Shown here one piece after another: positions 28,001 through 37,687 of a stretch of 64,000 nt of DNA. Origin of the DNA: Chryseobacterium sp. MA9 (lineage in GTDB: Bacteria > Bacteroidota > Bacteroidia > Flavobacteriales > Weeksellaceae); the NCBI RefSeq assembly GCF_024399315.1, contig NZ_CP075170.1, positions 1,550,001 through 1,614,000 of the forward strand. The letters are read 5' to 3'. Under the pieces are notes generated by a model. That model made no database searches. It saw only the letters and a program-made list of their open reading frames with translations, and had not been told where the DNA came from. Within the stretch, counting starts at the first letter, position 1, and every line of letters starts with the position of its first letter. A program made the position numbers and the translations under genes.

Positions 28001-30856
28001 AAGCTGCTGTCCTCCATTTGTACTTCCTGCCTGTTTTTGATGTAAGGTCGTGATATTGTCTCTTGCAATACCAAAGATATTATTGTTATATCCTGTATTA
28101 TTTATTATATCCCATACCACATTACTTGTTGTGGAAAGATAATTTTCGTTTAGGGTCACACCATTCTTTACCGCAAGATAAGAGTTAATCCTTGATTGTT
28201 CATTGGCTGTCAGAGCACGTTTGAACCATATAACTTCCATAATATCTCCAGGGAAAGCACCAGCGGCATCCCATCCGGCATGTCCTACCCTTAAGTTTCG
28301 TCCATAGAGCTGGAATTTATTCGTATTATTAAAGGTTGTTGTTTCATATACACCATTTAACCCTAATTTTTTTTCACCTCCGGATGAGCTGGAAGATCCT
28401 CCATTAGTAGTAGAATTATTGGCTATTGCTGAAAATATATTCGGCGTTCCAATGTTAAATGTTGTAGAAAAATCCGTTGATGTAGTTACATTAAAAAATT
28501 CATAATGTCTTGGTTTTCCATTTGCAATAGAAGTTGCGGGCTCAGAAGCAAAAGTTGCATCATCATCAATCCCCGTAATACGTCCGGTTCCGGAAGAGAC
28601 AGGTCTCACCGCTGAGAAGATTGAATAAGATGTATTCGGGAGTTCTCCATTCGTCGGATTTAATGCTGAGGTACTATTATAGAATAATTTTGAACCACTA
28701 TATCCAGTAGTGTATGGATGGAAATTATGATTTCTGTCAGCTGGTGAAAGTGACCAGCTGCCTACTGCAGGAATATCATCCGCATTAATTGAATTATCTT
28801 TCCACGCTGTTGCTATATTTCCTGCATCATCGGATTTTATCCAGAAATCTGCTCCGGTAACACCGCCAACAACTGCATTTATAACATTTACATTCAGATC
28901 ACTGAAGCTTGTACAGGTACCCGTAGTAACAGTCCATCTGAAAGTGTAAGATCCTACATTGTTAAGACCTGTAACATTGGTATTGTATGCTGATGGTGTT
29001 ACAATCGCAGGATCAGTTGCCCCAGCAGGTTTTGACACCAGTGTCCATACACCTGTTGAACTGGCTCCGGGATTGTTACCGTTAAGAGTTGTCTCTGATG
29101 AACCTATCACCATCTGGGCAGATCCTGCGTTAGCTCCAACCTGGGTACTAACAAATATAGAGAACGTACCTTCCGGAGAAGTTCCTGAACAGGCATATTC
29201 CCTATCAAAAAACCTTGCATCTATACCTCCTCCATTAGGAACAGCTTTTATTTTAAAAACATATTCTCCCGGCTTATCAAGATTGCTTATCACGGTAGAA
29301 GTACTGGTAATAGTTCTGAGGTTGGAGCTTTCATAAACAGGATTGGCAGCTCCCGCAGGTTTGGAAATCACTGTAAAATCATATCTTCCCGTAAAATCCT
29401 GAAAATAACTGCTATTTACAACTCCCTGATATACGACAGGCAAAGGAATCGTTGCAGTTACCACACCAGACCCGGGGTAGCATACGGTGGTATTAGGTAC
29501 AGCTACATTGGAACGGTTACCATCTGAAATATGAATGAAATAAGAATCAGTAGTATTGCAAGTACCATTTTGAATATTTATGCTAATTTTATAAGTACCT
29601 GCACGCCATCCTCCGGCAGGCGGAGTTACTACTATACTTCTACTCATTGTACCTGCTCCATTCAAAGTTAAGCCAGGGTTTCCTCCAGGTGGGGCAATAC
29701 CAGTGTTACTGATTGCTGTAATTGTTGTTGCCGGATCTGAAGGATCTATTTTAAAGTAGACAGTGATAGGTGCTGTACTTCCTGCCATATTGCAATATAC
29801 AGCACCACCGCTTCCTGTAAAAGAATAGTTCGCCATCTGTTCCGGATGGGCTGGATCTAGAAAGCTTATATGATTGGGCTGAGTGCCATTATAATTTAAA
29901 GTAATCTGAGGAGTTGTATATGTCCCATTGGCATTGGTAACCGTTATAGTGAACACGTAAGTTCCAATCGTATTTACTCCATTGAAGAAGATTGAATTAC
30001 CCCTTAATTGAGAAAATGAAATGCTGCCTCCTGCAGGCTGACTGATAGCATTAACGGTAATTGCCGTGCCAAATGCCGGGTTTCCGGAAGAATTTGCTGT
30101 ATTGGTAGCAAATATAGGAGAGGTTGTGCTAAAATTAATGTACCGATTGGTCTCCGTTGGCAGGTAGCATCTGTTATTGGTTGTAGGTAAACTGATTTGT
30201 GGATTAGGAATAAACCTTACAATAGCATCATCTTCATACCAACAACTAGGGTTGTTAATGGATGTAATCCTTAAGACCGCACGATATGCCGGATCAATAT
30301 CATGATTGGCTTTTTTTGTCAAGGTCAAGGTAGGTGTTGCAGTCGTTGTTCCAGACATAGTTGCATTTGTGGTGGTGGTCTGATTAAAACTTTCTTTGTT
30401 AAAAATGTTATAATATGTCCAAGATGCTGTATACCCTGTTGGTATTACTGCATTTAGAGTTGCCACACCAGTAACGGCAGAAACATTGGTAATATCCGGA
30501 CCTGCTGTGAAGGAAGACACATCACCCGGTGCTGTAACTGTTACCTGCGATGTTGCCGTACCAACAGTACAGTTTTGTGCAATCTGAAATACATAATTAC
30601 CGGGAGATGTCATCCCTGTAACATTGGTATTATAACCAGACGGATTTGCGATGACCGGATTGGGTGCACCCGCAGGCTTAGATACCAGTGTCCAGGTTGG
30701 GTTTCCTGAAGTATTTCCCCCCGGACTTCCTGAGAGACTGGCTGATGTACCACATATGGTGACGTTGGCTCCTGCATTTACACTGCAGTTTTGTGCCCTG
30801 GTTATCATATTACCCAAAATGAGCAATATGAAAAAAAGGATAGTCTGTTTTTTCAT
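25064..30856 (-). CDS. Giant secreted surface protein (Ig-like, lectin-like, TSP3-like repeats)
   Basis: 1930 aa with signal peptide '[18 protein letters not shown]'. Repeated Ig/PKD-like units share '[11 protein letters not shown]…SGYNTNVTG…G.Y.F' (residues ~50–95, ~480–550, ~600–650). Two modules follow, each with a concanavalin/LamG-like part and 'YNNNIFG(I/V)(A/S)RD' plus 'QK…N.G' (~940–990 and ~1360–1410; DUF8202-like). Calcium-binding TSP3-type Asp repeats are '[19 protein letters not shown]' and '[19 protein letters not shown]'. The C-terminal '[15 protein letters not shown]' domain recurs in the neighbouring secreted gene. I see no obvious type-A T9SS tail. It is probably an adhesin-like exoprotein. 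Confidence 0.8.
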   Translation of the reverse strand: MKKQTILFFILLILGNMITRAQNCSVNAGANVTICGTSASLSGSPGGNTSGNPTWTLVSKPAGAPNPVIANPSGYNTNVTGMTSPGNYVFQIAQNCTVGTATSQVTVTAPGDVSSFTAGPDITNVSAVTGVATLNAVIPTGYTASWTYYNIFNKESFNQTTTTNATMSGTTTATPTLTLTKKANHDIDPAYRAVLRITSINNPSCWYEDDAIVRFIPNPQISLPTTNNRCYLPTETNRYINFSTTSPIFATNTANSSGNPAFGTAITVNAISQPAGGSISFSQLRGNSIFFNGVNTIGTYVFTITVTNANGTYTTPQITLNYNGTQPNHISFLDPAHPEQMANYSFTGSGGAVYCNMAGSTAPITVYFKIDPSDPATTITAISNTGIAPPGGNPGLTLNGAGTMSRSIVVTPPAGGWRAGTYKISINIQNGTCNTTDSYFIHISDGNRSNVAVPNTTVCYPGSGVVTATIPLPVVYQGVVNSSYFQDFTGRYDFTVISKPAGAANPVYESSNLRTITSTSTVISNLDKPGEYVFKIKAVPNGGGIDARFFDREYACSGTSPEGTFSIFVSTQVGANAGSAQMVIGSSETTLNGNNPGASSTGVWTLVSKPAGATDPAIVTPSAYNTNVTGLNNVGSYTFRWTVTTGTCTSFSDLNVNVINAVVGGVTGADFWIKSDDAGNIATAWKDNSINADDIPAVGSWSLSPADRNHNFHPYTTGYSGSKLFYNSTSALNPTNGELPNTSYSIFSAVRPVSSGTGRITGIDDDATFASEPATSIANGKPRHYEFFNVTTSTDFSTTFNIGTPNIFSAIANNSTTNGGSSSSSGGEKKLGLNGVYETTTFNNTNKFQLYGRNLRVGHAGWDAAGAFPGDIMEVIWFKRALTANEQSRINSYLAVKNGVTLNENYLSTTSNVVWDIINNTGYNNNIFGIARDNITTLHQKQAGSTNGGQQLIISTTGFANSNATNITDLNNDLQFLITGDNGLKQDLSIPLSYTAGTNGATNYRFESIWKVQNTNNVGTVTVAWPKSVKNLYLVQSPDAAFDGTDTFTPMTTEVTVNGVIYNAANVTLGNGQFFTFAGFGNAPGGVVNNLSYWYRADKNAINTGPGTDVTGWTDLWNGTTVAQMGTNALPKYVSGASTYFNFNPGINFTVGTQTLGNNTVRTLTSLDFDVFTFTKEGLGSGGGNPRLFSVGMDNITTGSANWDAFGIFPNAMNLERRPFGAGTQYPGVLPGFASNIPSIMYFRNANTTTSKGLNGQSIEPATNYSPVGYQFGGHIFGDTRFSGNGSDNAGFTGNIGETIVYGAGSLSDIERRRVDSYLAIKYGITLGQINTNPYLDTDGNTVWDGAINTTYNNNIFGVSRDDMELLEQKVSKSANAGTILTVATVNDFVNPNQHASRSGFANDKTYFLLGDDANTVTSSTEIAIGGKTYKRIARTWLAQEKNVDAGNLFFEADLTAYNSSTLNTASGMVVMLVADDNAFTTNVTVVDPMSNNNAKWVYSQNIADGKYITFAANPCYGPDSDGDGIADMCDLDNDNDGISNLNENCGGYYADNENGAWKGNTISNLTVAAPGSSLQTASTFNDNLNHFYTDSNGATKRFVKSHTNDAVNLTYSFSPGVPANELVFYIQDVDGLSNGSSSASYSLKINGGNVNGLLMKDVTTSFMPTTPSTVMNYDPVTGAISSIGSVNDQWILLRGVGNNLVTSITLTSNNFGTNDAVAYNLLAHKSCDTDGDGIPDYLDLDSDGDGCPDAIEGTGGFTAANLVDSSMPGGNTGSGYTGTAGPIIQNLGNTVNTSGIPAIANTGQAIGSSQNASVSACIPPFCYKPGIMTGTILDTKVGITALGRAGTNADNWPMVRKGGWIALEAKTKGFVPNKVVFDASGNPIGIPPANFVEGMMVYDTINKCMKMYTLKEGDSSMAWHCISTQTCPD

Positions 30857-30868
30857 GGTTTAATATTT

Positions 30869-30970
30869 TTAATCCAGTGTCATTTTAGGAAAGTCGATAG
30901 TAATAGATACTTGTTCATAAGCAATCGTGCTTATAAAAACCGGAACTAATAAAATTGTATTTTTTTTCAT
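30869..30970 (-). CDS. Tiny ORF with signal-peptide-like start, likely remnant
   Basis: 33 codons: 'KKNTILLVPVFISTIAYEQV' then SITIDFPKMTLD and stop. The start resembles the signal peptide and first residues of the next gene (31026–31553, '…SQVAIG'), so it may be a truncated paralogue in the 170-bp gap before the giant surface-protein gene. Too short to prove coding. Confidence 0.3.
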   Translation of the reverse strand: MKKNTILLVPVFISTIAYEQVSITIDFPKMTLD

Positions 30971-31025
30971 TTGTTTAGAGAAATATGAATTTTTGATTAA
31001 AAATGAATTATGTAAAAAGTCCTAT

Positions 31026-31553
31026 TTAAGGCTTCCAAAAAGTCCATACTTTACCATTATACACTGCCAGCTGTCGTTTCGTAGTATCATAAACCATTAA
31101 TCCCGCTGCAGGATTTATAATGTTAAGGTGCGGGCTGCCCACCTTAGGTAAAATCATGGCTTTATCTGTTGCTTCCAAAACAAGTATACCAGCTGTTGAA
31201 GAAGGAATTCCTATACTTGTCTTTGCTGTTATTTTCTCTTGTTTATCAGCTCCCTGTATGCTTAGATCTGCAACGCCAATTGTTGCAGATGTTCCATCAT
31301 CCTCACTCAGGTTGACCCATTGGGAGTTGTTTTTAAGATATTTGACTTTATGATCTGTGGTATCATAAATAACGGTTCCTTCAGAGGTTACTCCGGATTT
31401 GTTTTCAATATAGGGAAGGATAAACCCTCTGTTTTCAGCAGAAGAGAACTCTAATGATACAGAAGTATTGGTTGTACTTTCTTTTCCGATTGCCACCTGT
31501 GATTTTACAGTATAAATCACTAAAAAGGCGATTACCCGTGATATTTTTTTCAT
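31026..31553 (-). CDS. Secreted protein with C-terminal MVYDT…W domain
   Basis: 175 aa from ATG at 31553, which gives the signal peptide 'KKISRVIAFLVIYTVKSQ'. The open frame to 31688 lacks a signal. Two similar motifs, 'GTVIYDTTDHKVKYLKNNSQ' (followed by W) and 'AAGLMVYDTTKRQLAVYNGK' (followed by VWTFW), are of a kind common in secreted Flavobacteriia proteins and tail-fibre-like domains, and one also ends the 1930-aa protein downstream. It is probably co-expressed with and exported alongside that protein. Function unknown. Confidence 0.7.
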   Translation of the reverse strand: MKKISRVIAFLVIYTVKSQVAIGKESTTNTSVSLEFSSAENRGFILPYIENKSGVTSEGTVIYDTTDHKVKYLKNNSQWVNLSEDDGTSATIGVADLSIQGADKQEKITAKTSIGIPSSTAGILVLEATDKAMILPKVGSPHLNIINPAAGLMVYDTTKRQLAVYNGKVWTFWKP

Positions 31554-31656
31554 TATATTTTTGTTTGATTTTTTAAATGACAGTACCTGTCCGCACCGGA
31601 TATTTCCGTCGAATATGTATGAATCACGTTTAAACTTTTCTTCAACGAAGGTTACC

Positions 31657-32226
31657 TTAAACGTATTTCTGAAATATATTAGGAACACTTGGTGGCGGAC
31701 GCTGGTAGTTTCGGAAGAAATTGAAATTGCAGAACCAGTGGCTCTTGTAAGTATTTTTAAAGCAGATATCTGATAAACAAATTAAAACAGGAAAATAATT
31801 TTCCGGTTTTATCAGTTCTTTCTTATTTTGATCAGGGCTTATAATTTGCTTTTGCCTGCCTGAACATATCAATAAAAATGTACCTGATGTTGGGGCTTTA
31901 TTGAAAAAAAAATCAGCTTTGGAAGATTTACGGGCAGTGGAAATATTAAACTTTTTTTCTCTCTTTTTTTTGCTGTGTGCAATGATTCCTTTTTTTCTAA
32001 ACCTGTATAATTTCTTTTTTTCAATACCGGAAATATTCACATTTTCTATTCCTGTAATGACGGTACCCTCTGCAATAAATATTATGTCTGTTTGTCCCTG
32101 ATTACCTGATGAAGTTTCCTGCTTGCACGCGGAAACACCTTTTGTTGTCTGAAGAGTACAAAATAACAGTATAAACAAAAGAAATCTTCTCTCTTTCAAG
32201 AATACAAGAGAGAAGATTTTAATCAT
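31657..32226 (-). CDS. Hypothetical exported protein
   Basis: 189 aa from ATG at 32226, giving a hydrophobic N-terminus 'RRFLLFILLFCTLQTTKGVS'. Then a short strand-like region 'DIIFIAEGTVITGIENVNIS' and a strongly basic stretch 'KKLYRFRKKGIIAHSKKKRE'. The C-terminal third ('PENYFPVLICLSDICFKNTY') has no recognisable family and could be read-through past a lost stop. It lies upstream of the secreted-protein gene on the same strand; its start is 268 bp from the divergent TPR–AraC gene. No function assigned. Confidence 0.45.
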   Translation of the reverse strand: MIKIFSLVFLKERRFLLFILLFCTLQTTKGVSACKQETSSGNQGQTDIIFIAEGTVITGIENVNISGIEKKKLYRFRKKGIIAHSKKKREKKFNISTARKSSKADFFFNKAPTSGTFLLICSGRQKQIISPDQNKKELIKPENYFPVLICLSDICFKNTYKSHWFCNFNFFRNYQRPPPSVPNIFQKYV

Positions 32227-32493
32227 CATGTTATTTTTAGAATCGGTTATCATTTGATGCAATATTATCACTACATGAAAACCTTCACAAGCTTAACAAA
32301 GGAACAATTCCGAAAATTTCATGTGTAATCAAGCTTCTTTTACAAATATGCACTACTGATTATCAACCAATTAAACTTCATACAGTATTTATATGAAGCT
32401 TAGTATATCCATAGTAATCTATTTGGTTAAATTTGTGAAAATTGAATGTTAAATTTGCTCAATTAATTCTTTTTTTAAAGTTAACATATAATC

Positions 32494-34074
32494 ATGAAGA
32501 ACTTTTATTATCTCATTCTCGTTCTATTTTCCTTTCAACTTGTATATGCTCAAAATAATTTTCTCACAAAGGAGCAAATTGATAGTACATATAAAACCAA
32601 CGAAATGGTTTATCCAGACGATGAAGAGGATGTTAAAAAATTAGAAGAGTTAATTAAAGCTTCTCAGGAAATCAATTATAAAAAGGGAGTGATTGTTGGT
32701 AAAATGAACTTACTCTCCTTTTTAGATTACCATTCAGATTATAAGGGAATGCTTAAACTCATCCGTGAATTAGAAGCATTAGGATTAGGAAACAACCATC
32801 AGCAACTTACCAGACTTTATATGAATAAATCATTTGCAAATGATGCGCTAGGTATAGAAAGAGAAGCGCGTCAGGATTTAAGGGAGGCCTTGGTGCATGC
32901 TAAAAAGATAGGAGGAGACAAGGGACACATAGAAGTTTCATATGTATATAATGCCACTGCAACATTTTTCAATGATAAATCTCCTGATTCTGTATTTTAT
33001 TATCAGAAAAAAGAACTGAATGAACTTGTACAAATAAGTAACAAAAATTCAAAAAAAGTACAGATGTCCATTGCACTCAATAAACTCAATATTGGAAAAT
33101 CTTATCTGGTTTTGAAACCACAGCAACTGGATCTGGCAGAACCTTATTTTATGGATGCTTATAATTATAAAACTACACATCCTGATATTTTTGAAGAACT
33201 CGATTTACCAATATTGTGTGGTGTTGCTCATTTTTATTCTTATAAGAAAGATTATAACAAGTCACTTGAAATTTTAAACGAAGTTTTGCAAAGGGAAAAA
33301 ACAAAGAACAGTCCTTCTTACAGATCTTATGCTTATTCGGTTCTTACAGATGTTTATGAAGGTTTGGGAAACTCAAAAGAGCAGGCTAAATATGCAAAAT
33401 TATATGCATCATTAAATGATAGCATCAACCGGGTTGCCAAAAAAGAGGTAAGTCAACAATTTGACAAACTGGTCACAAATGTTGAAACTAAAAAGGAAAA
33501 AGAGTACAGTTCTAATTTAAAAATGATACTTATAGCTACCGGTTGTTTTATTTTAATTTTATCGTTGATCACTTGGTTTTCTTGGAAAAGAAAAAATAAA
33601 ATCATTCACAAAAAATATGAAGATCTTATTACTAAAGTAAGTACAGAACAAACACAGCAGAAATTAAAATTACAAGACAGCGTTAAAAATAATGAAACAA
33701 AGTCATTGGTAATAATTACTGATAATACAACGAGAGCACTTCTCTTTAAACTTGAAAAATTCGAAACTTCAGAGAAATACCTTCGGAAAGATCTCAGTCT
33801 TACATGGATGGCTAACAATCTGAATACTAATACAAAATATCTTTCAGAAATTATTAAAATATACAGGGATCATAATTTTACCAGCTATATCAATGAACAC
33901 CGTATCAACTATATTATTAAAAAACTCTATGAAAATCCGGTTTACAGAGAATACAAAATAGCTTATCTTTCTGAAGAGTGCGGATATTCAACCCCAAGAG
34001 TATTTGTTAACGCCTTTAAAAAAGAAACAGGTTTTACACCATCATATTTTATAGAACAGCTAAAATCTTCATAA
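32494..34074 (+). CDS. TPR–transmembrane–AraC regulator (paralogue)
   Basis: 526 aa. Signal peptide 'FYYLILVLFSFQLVYAQ', TPR-type helices to ~330, a transmembrane helix at ~347–367 ('LIATGCFILILSLITWFSW'), then a cytoplasmic AraC HTH ('DLSLTWMANNLNTNTKYLSE', 'ECGYSTPRVFVNAFKKETGF'). The C-terminal ~150 residues are strikingly close to those of 21672–23354, including 'EKYLRKDLSLTWMANNL'. Two TAAATTTG boxes (32428–32435 and 32450–32457) match the Bacteroidota −7 consensus TAnnTTTG, but I see no convincing −33 partner. The gene diverges from the surface-protein set (25064–32226), a plausible target. It ends 35 bp before a MITE-like repeat. Confidence 0.85.
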   Translation: MKNFYYLILVLFSFQLVYAQNNFLTKEQIDSTYKTNEMVYPDDEEDVKKLEELIKASQEINYKKGVIVGKMNLLSFLDYHSDYKGMLKLIRELEALGLGNNHQQLTRLYMNKSFANDALGIEREARQDLREALVHAKKIGGDKGHIEVSYVYNATATFFNDKSPDSVFYYQKKELNELVQISNKNSKKVQMSIALNKLNIGKSYLVLKPQQLDLAEPYFMDAYNYKTTHPDIFEELDLPILCGVAHFYSYKKDYNKSLEILNEVLQREKTKNSPSYRSYAYSVLTDVYEGLGNSKEQAKYAKLYASLNDSINRVAKKEVSQQFDKLVTNVETKKEKEYSSNLKMILIATGCFILILSLITWFSWKRKNKIIHKKYEDLITKVSTEQTQQKLKLQDSVKNNETKSLVIITDNTTRALLFKLEKFETSEKYLRKDLSLTWMANNLNTNTKYLSEIIKIYRDHNFTSYINEHRINYIIKKLYENPVYREYKIAYLSEECGYSTPRVFVNAFKKETGFTPSYFIEQLKSS

Positions 34075-34109
34075 CCTTTACAAACATATAAGAGACCTTT
34101 ATGTTTAAT

Positions 34110-34421
34110 TTGGTAATGATATACCTAAATGTACCAGATTGGAATTTTATAAAAAATCAATTTTACTACTTATTTACTAATGAACTGTATTATAAAATAA
34201 GCGATATTTTAGTTTTGTGTTTTAGTACATTCAGGTATATAATTGCATTATTTTTTTCTGATGACTTAAAAAATCTTCTGAGTTTAGGTTTTGGTTATGA
34301 TATAGTTATACGTGTCAGCTAGTTTTTATTAAAGAGTTTGTATCATACTATGTAAATTTCTTCTATAGAATCTGAAATTAATTCATCTGTACAATTGATA
34401 CATTTAAGTATATTATCACCT
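34110..34421. mobile_element. MITE-like repeat related to the ends of the 21225–24152 segment
   Basis: 34110–34250 is about 94% identical to 21225–21366. Its right end (34388–34421) matches 24121–24152. The termini form an imperfect inverted repeat (34121–34137 versus TTGATACATTTAAGTAT at 34395–34411, two differences from copy A's perfect repeat). About 310 bp and non-coding: the form expected of a deletion derivative of the larger segment. It fills most of the gene-free stretch 34075–34496. Confidence 0.6.
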
Positions 34422-34496
34422 CTTTTTTATATTCCAATATCTGGTTAACAGAATTATCTTTTATTCAACATGAAATATTGTTATCATAAAAATACC

Positions 34497-35093
34497 TTAA
34501 TATAAAATCGTTCGTCCATCAAGCCTAAGAACCTCATCTTCTGCCATTTTCTTAATCGTCCGTATTACTGTTTCGACACGCAAACCCGTTAAATTGGCTA
34601 TTTGTTGCCTGGTGAGCGGAACTGGGTAAGAATAGGGGGTTTGTTTTATTGAACTTTCCTTATAATAATCCATTAACGATTTTATTTTCGACGCCGGATC
34701 AATGGCTGAATTGTTAAACAGCATCACATATTTGTAGAAAAGACGATCTGAAAGATAACGGAAAATCGTAAACATCAATTCCGTATTTGTACTCAGCATG
34801 CTCAGAAAATTGGATTTTGGTAATTTCAGGATCCGGCAGTCAGTTTTTGCAATGGCATTCATGGGATAGTTTTTATTCCCAAACAGTAAAGATTCTCCAA
34901 AGCTTTGACCCTCTGAGAGGATATTCAGGGTAAACTCCTTTCCATCCTCATGGTAATTGTTCAGTTCTACTGTCCCCTTAACAATCTGGAAATAATATTG
35001 AGGAATATTTCCCATTTCATAAATAATTTCCTTTGCGGGATAATCCTCGTAAACTGCTCCATTTTCGAGCAAAAGATTTTCATCGATGATCAT
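34497..35093 (-). CDS. Crp/Fnr family transcription regulator
   Basis: 198 aa. An N-terminal cyclic-nucleotide-binding-type beta roll (~10–115: 'QYYFQIVKGTVELNNYHEDG' and 'SFGESLLFGNKNYPMNAIAK') is followed by a dimer helix and a C-terminal winged HTH ('PLTRQQIANLTGLRVETVIR', TIKKM). There is no Cys cluster for an Fnr iron–sulfur cluster, and the cAMP-contact 'R(S)S/T' set is not evident, so the signal is unknown. It stands alone, near stress-type genes (iron permease family, DUF892) that it might control. Confidence 0.92.
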   Translation of the reverse strand: MIIDENLLLENGAVYEDYPAKEIIYEMGNIPQYYFQIVKGTVELNNYHEDGKEFTLNILSEGQSFGESLLFGNKNYPMNAIAKTDCRILKLPKSNFLSMLSTNTELMFTIFRYLSDRLFYKYVMLFNNSAIDPASKIKSLMDYYKESSIKQTPYSYPVPLTRQQIANLTGLRVETVIRTIKKMAEDEVLRLDGRTILY

Positions 35094-35271
35094 ATTATCT
35101 ATATTTTGTTATGGTTCCGAATGAATATCTCAGTAAAAATTGACAATATCTTTACATGCAAATTTTAGACCACTCACATATAAAAATGATCTTCAAACGA
35201 TGCTCCAAGAAACAAGTAGGCATCTATTCTCAACCTTAAAACTACTATAACGGATTAGATTCATCAAAAAA

Positions 35272-35655
35272 TTATTTCTGACTGTTTTGTTTTTTTGGAG
35301 GAACCTTTCCAATCCTTTCATAAAATTTATGGAGCTCATCAAGTTCTTCCTCTGTAAGGTCTTCGATATCAACTATGTTATCACTTGCCTGCTCATGGCT
35401 TGCAATCAGTTCATTGAGTTTTATCTGGATTGCTTTTGAATCTTTATTTTGTGCTTTCTGGATTAAAAATACCATCAGAAAAGTGATAATGGTAGTGCCT
35501 GTATTAATAACCATTTGCCAGACTTCTGAAAATTTAAACATCGGTCCGGTGGCTGCCCAAATGATTACTAATAAACTTGCTCCAATAAAAGCACCCGCAC
35601 TGCCTGTAAAGCAAACAGCCCAATCCGCAAACCGGTCAAATAGATTCTTTTTCAT
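35272..35655 (-). CDS. Low-affinity iron permease family protein
   Basis: 127 aa of the PF04120 family: 'FDRFADWAVCFTGSAGAFIG', 'TGPMFKFSEVWQMVINTGTT' and 'MVFLIQKAQNKDSKAIQIKL' (then NELI) are the family blocks. Two membrane segments (~18–38 and ~48–68) and an acidic cytosolic tail 'IVDIEDLTEEELDELHKFYE'. The family is named after yeast Fet4, but transport by these short bacterial members is not shown; many appear as stress-induced inner-membrane proteins. Confidence 0.88.
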   Translation of the reverse strand: MKKNLFDRFADWAVCFTGSAGAFIGASLLVIIWAATGPMFKFSEVWQMVINTGTTIITFLMVFLIQKAQNKDSKAIQIKLNELIASHEQASDNIVDIEDLTEEELDELHKFYERIGKVPPKKQNSQK

Positions 35656-35671
35656 AATGCTAAAATTTCTT

Positions 35672-35761
35672 CTAATGTATTGATCTGTTCATTATCGATT
35701 TATGAGCCAGATCATATCCAAGTATAAATGGTCCTAGAATTGCAGCAATTAGGATTATCAC
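35672..35761 (-). CDS. Possible 29-aa membrane peptide (GTG start)
   Basis: GTG at 35761, no ATG. The peptide 'IILIAAILGPFILGYDLAHK' plus SIMNRSIH has one membrane helix and ends 16 bp before the iron-permease-family start on the same strand. The spacing suits a leader or small subunit, but the length gives no statistical support and it could be a remnant. Confidence 0.3.
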   Translation of the reverse strand: MIILIAAILGPFILGYDLAHKSIMNRSIH

Positions 35762-35776
35762 ACTAAATCTAATATT

Positions 35777-36340
35777 ATGGCAACCAAAACAGTATCAAAG
35801 AAAACAACAACAAAAACACCTGCAAAATCAGGAAAAACACCAGCTAAAAAAAATGCTTCTAAAGGATTGAAAGATCTATTTGAAGAAGGGTTAAAAGACA
35901 TCTATTGGGCAGAAAAGGCTTTGGTAAAAAGCTTACCCAAAATGCATAAAAATGCAACAGATAAAAAGCTCAAACTCGCTATTGAAAATCACCTGCTGGA
36001 AACTGAAGTTCATGTAAAGAGACTTGAGGAATGTTTTAAATCGCTAAAAAAGAAGGCTCAGGCAAAAAAATGTGATGCCATGCAGGGGCTTCTTGATGAG
36101 GGGAAAAGCATCATGGAAGAAACTGAACCTGGTACGGTGAGGGATGCAGGGATCATAGCCGCTGCGCAGAAAGTCGAACACTATGAAATTTCGACGTATG
36201 GGACACTTGCTGCCTATGCAAAAGTTCTTAAGGAAAATATATGTCTAAAAAATCTTTTAGCAACCCTAAATGAAGAAAAGAAATGTGATAAGTTACTGAG
36301 TAAAATTGCAGACATTGGACTCAATAGCAAAGCTTTGTAG
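35777..36340 (+). CDS. DUF892 ferritin-like stress protein (YciF/YciE type)
   Basis: 187 aa. A basic, lysine/threonine-rich tail (~1–28, 'KKTTTKTPAKSGKTPAKK') precedes a DUF892 four-helix domain: 'LKDLFEEGLKDIYWAEKALV', 'AIENHLLETEVHVKRLEECF', 'GIIAAAQKVEHYEISTYGTL'. Glu/His residues of a dimetal site are present (E..H pairs in the second and third blocks). YciE/YciF-type proteins are induced by osmotic or general stress. The basic tail suggests nucleic-acid contact, as in Dps-like proteins (inference). Confidence 0.9.
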   Translation: MATKTVSKKTTTKTPAKSGKTPAKKNASKGLKDLFEEGLKDIYWAEKALVKSLPKMHKNATDKKLKLAIENHLLETEVHVKRLEECFKSLKKKAQAKKCDAMQGLLDEGKSIMEETEPGTVRDAGIIAAAQKVEHYEISTYGTLAAYAKVLKENICLKNLLATLNEEKKCDKLLSKIADIGLNSKAL

Positions 36341-36395
36341 TAATTACTTATAAATAAAGCTGTTATTGATTTCTGAGATGGTACATTAACTAAAA

Positions 36396-36439
36396 CCCTC
36401 CAACTAAGGAGGGTATGGTTGTAGAGATTGATCTACAAC
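36396..36439 (+). terminator. Tandem hairpins after DUF892
   Basis: CCCTCC (36396–36401) / GGAGGG (36408–36413), then GTTGTAGA (36418–36425) / TCTACAAC (36432–36439). Both are perfect stems with 6-nt loops, 56 bp past the stop. No long T-tract, so termination strength is uncertain. Confidence 0.5.
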
Positions 36440-36533
36440 TATTATGATATAACAAAAGTAGTATTCAAGATGGCATCAACTTATGATTATAGTCACAAAG
36501 AATTCACAATTTGACAATATCCATTTTGATGCA

Positions 36534-36577
36534 CTTATTAAAAGCTGCATAGATTAATCTCGGCAGCTTTTAATAAG
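36534..36577. terminator. 15-bp perfect hairpin
   Basis: CTTATTAAAAGCTGC (36534–36548) pairs perfectly with 36563–36577, loop of 14. It sits between the convergent DUF892 gene and the VOC remnant and may end transcripts from both sides. Confidence 0.55.
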
Positions 36578-36625
36578 AGGTATTGTTACCTATCACTCTC
36601 CTATTAAATCCTGACTGCTCGCATT

Positions 36626-36790
36626 TTATTCTTTGATATTCTGTTGTACAATACAAAATGAATTGCCTTCAGGATCCTGAAGAACAACATAGTCGGCATC
36701 CTTTTCATAATTCCATCCCTTTATTTTTGAAGCACCAATACTAAGAAGCCGTTCCACCTCTTTATTCTGGTTATCGGTTTTTAAATCCAT
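36626..36790 (-). pseudogene. C-terminal half of a VOC protein
   Basis: 54 codons: 'MDLKTDNQNKEVERLLSIGA', then 'DADYVVLQDPEGNSFCIVQ'. 'LQDPEGN.FC.VQ' is the ending of Glyoxalase_6-type VOC proteins, normally ~115–130 aa. Upstream the frame carries a few more codons (QEYLCSYLKNAD) and hits a stop, and the N-terminal half is absent, so it is a truncated gene. A half-VOC peptide acting as a dimer is possible but less likely. Confidence 0.65.
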
Positions 36791-36877
36791 GTCTGCATTT
36801 TTTAAATAACTGCATAAATATTCCTGTCAAAATATTTTTTTGACCTGCTCCTTCTCATCTTCTTTAAAACAAAATAA

Positions 36878-37063
36878 TTATGCTTCGTCTTTGGTATTTT
36901 TGACAAGACCTATCCCGGAAAAAAAGAATATCAGTCCGAGAACCCCGATTACACCTAATGTTGTATAAGCCGAGCTTTTATTAATCAATTCATATCCTGT
37001 ATAAATCAAACCTGCGATTCCTAAAACAGTCAGTATTGTTCCAAATGTGCGTTTAACGTTCAT
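36878..37063 (-). CDS. Small two-helix membrane protein
   Basis: 61 aa: 'FGTILTVLGIAGLIYTGYEL' and 'TTLGVIGVLGLIFFFSGIGL' are two membrane helices with short charged ends. Small proteins of this type are common in Bacteroidota and are often near stress genes. No function is known. The ATG is followed by lysine/arginine (NVKRT), consistent with positive-inside N-terminal topology. Confidence 0.65.
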   Translation of the reverse strand: MNVKRTFGTILTVLGIAGLIYTGYELINKSSAYTTLGVIGVLGLIFFFSGIGLVKNTKDEA

Positions 37064-37548
37064 AACAGTATTTTTTTATGTTAAATAATAGTATTCTATA
37101 ATTTTATCAGTTAATTACTGATATCTTTTTTAGATTATCAACACAGCATTAAAACAGTTTTCAAGCATTAAGGTAAACTGTAACACGAGGTAAAAAAACT
37201 ATACCCGAACTTTAGGGATAAAAATATTTCCTTTCCCTATCTTTTTAATTTGTTACTACTATCACGTGATTAATATCCCAGCGGTTAAAAAAATTGCAAA
37301 AATTAAGCCGTTTGGATAAAAATATTCATTGATTGATCGAGAAAATAATTTTACGAACGTTATAAATAAATTAGACTTTCCTAGAATGACTGTCTCCAAT
37401 TTTTGAATTCAAAACTACAAATACTTAAAATGAGAGGGTACTGACATTCTATAGAATATAATTTTAGTTGCGCCTGGAATTATGGTTGCATATCAATAAT
37501 ACGGTTTACTTCTTTTATTTTAGTGGCCTCCATAATAATTCTGTAGCT
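37064..37548. other. Gene-poor AT-rich region
   Basis: No supported gene. A 17-codon frame around 37480–37535 (−) is too short to count. The region must carry the promoter of the 61-aa membrane protein gene at its left end. Confidence 0.5.
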
Positions 37549-37680
37549 TTAAAATATCTTTGCCAATAAAAATCCTGTCACTAAAGCGGCAACAGCTGCG
37601 ATTACAATCTTTTGATAATCTGTTTTACTATTGTTTACTTCCATATTCAGTCTTACATTTTCCTGCTGTAAAGATTCCAT
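37549..37680 (-). CDS. Possible 43-aa tail-anchored membrane peptide
   Basis: MESLQQENVRLNMEVNNSKT forms a short amphipathic, coiled-coil-like helix. 'KIVIAAVAALVTGFLLAKIF' is a C-terminal membrane anchor. It lies 7 bp after the stop of the fragment at 37688–37828. The composition is sensible for a real peptide, but it lies in a stretch that also holds remnants. Confidence 0.4.
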   Translation of the reverse strand: MESLQQENVRLNMEVNNSKTDYQKIVIAAVAALVTGFLLAKIF

Positions 37681-37687
37681 TCCAGCT

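Noticed and set aside
28959..29336. 125-codon antisense ORF inside the giant surface-protein gene
   Set aside because: It is the reverse shadow of Ig-like repeats rich in T/G/N codons; the opposite strand has signal peptide and domain structure.
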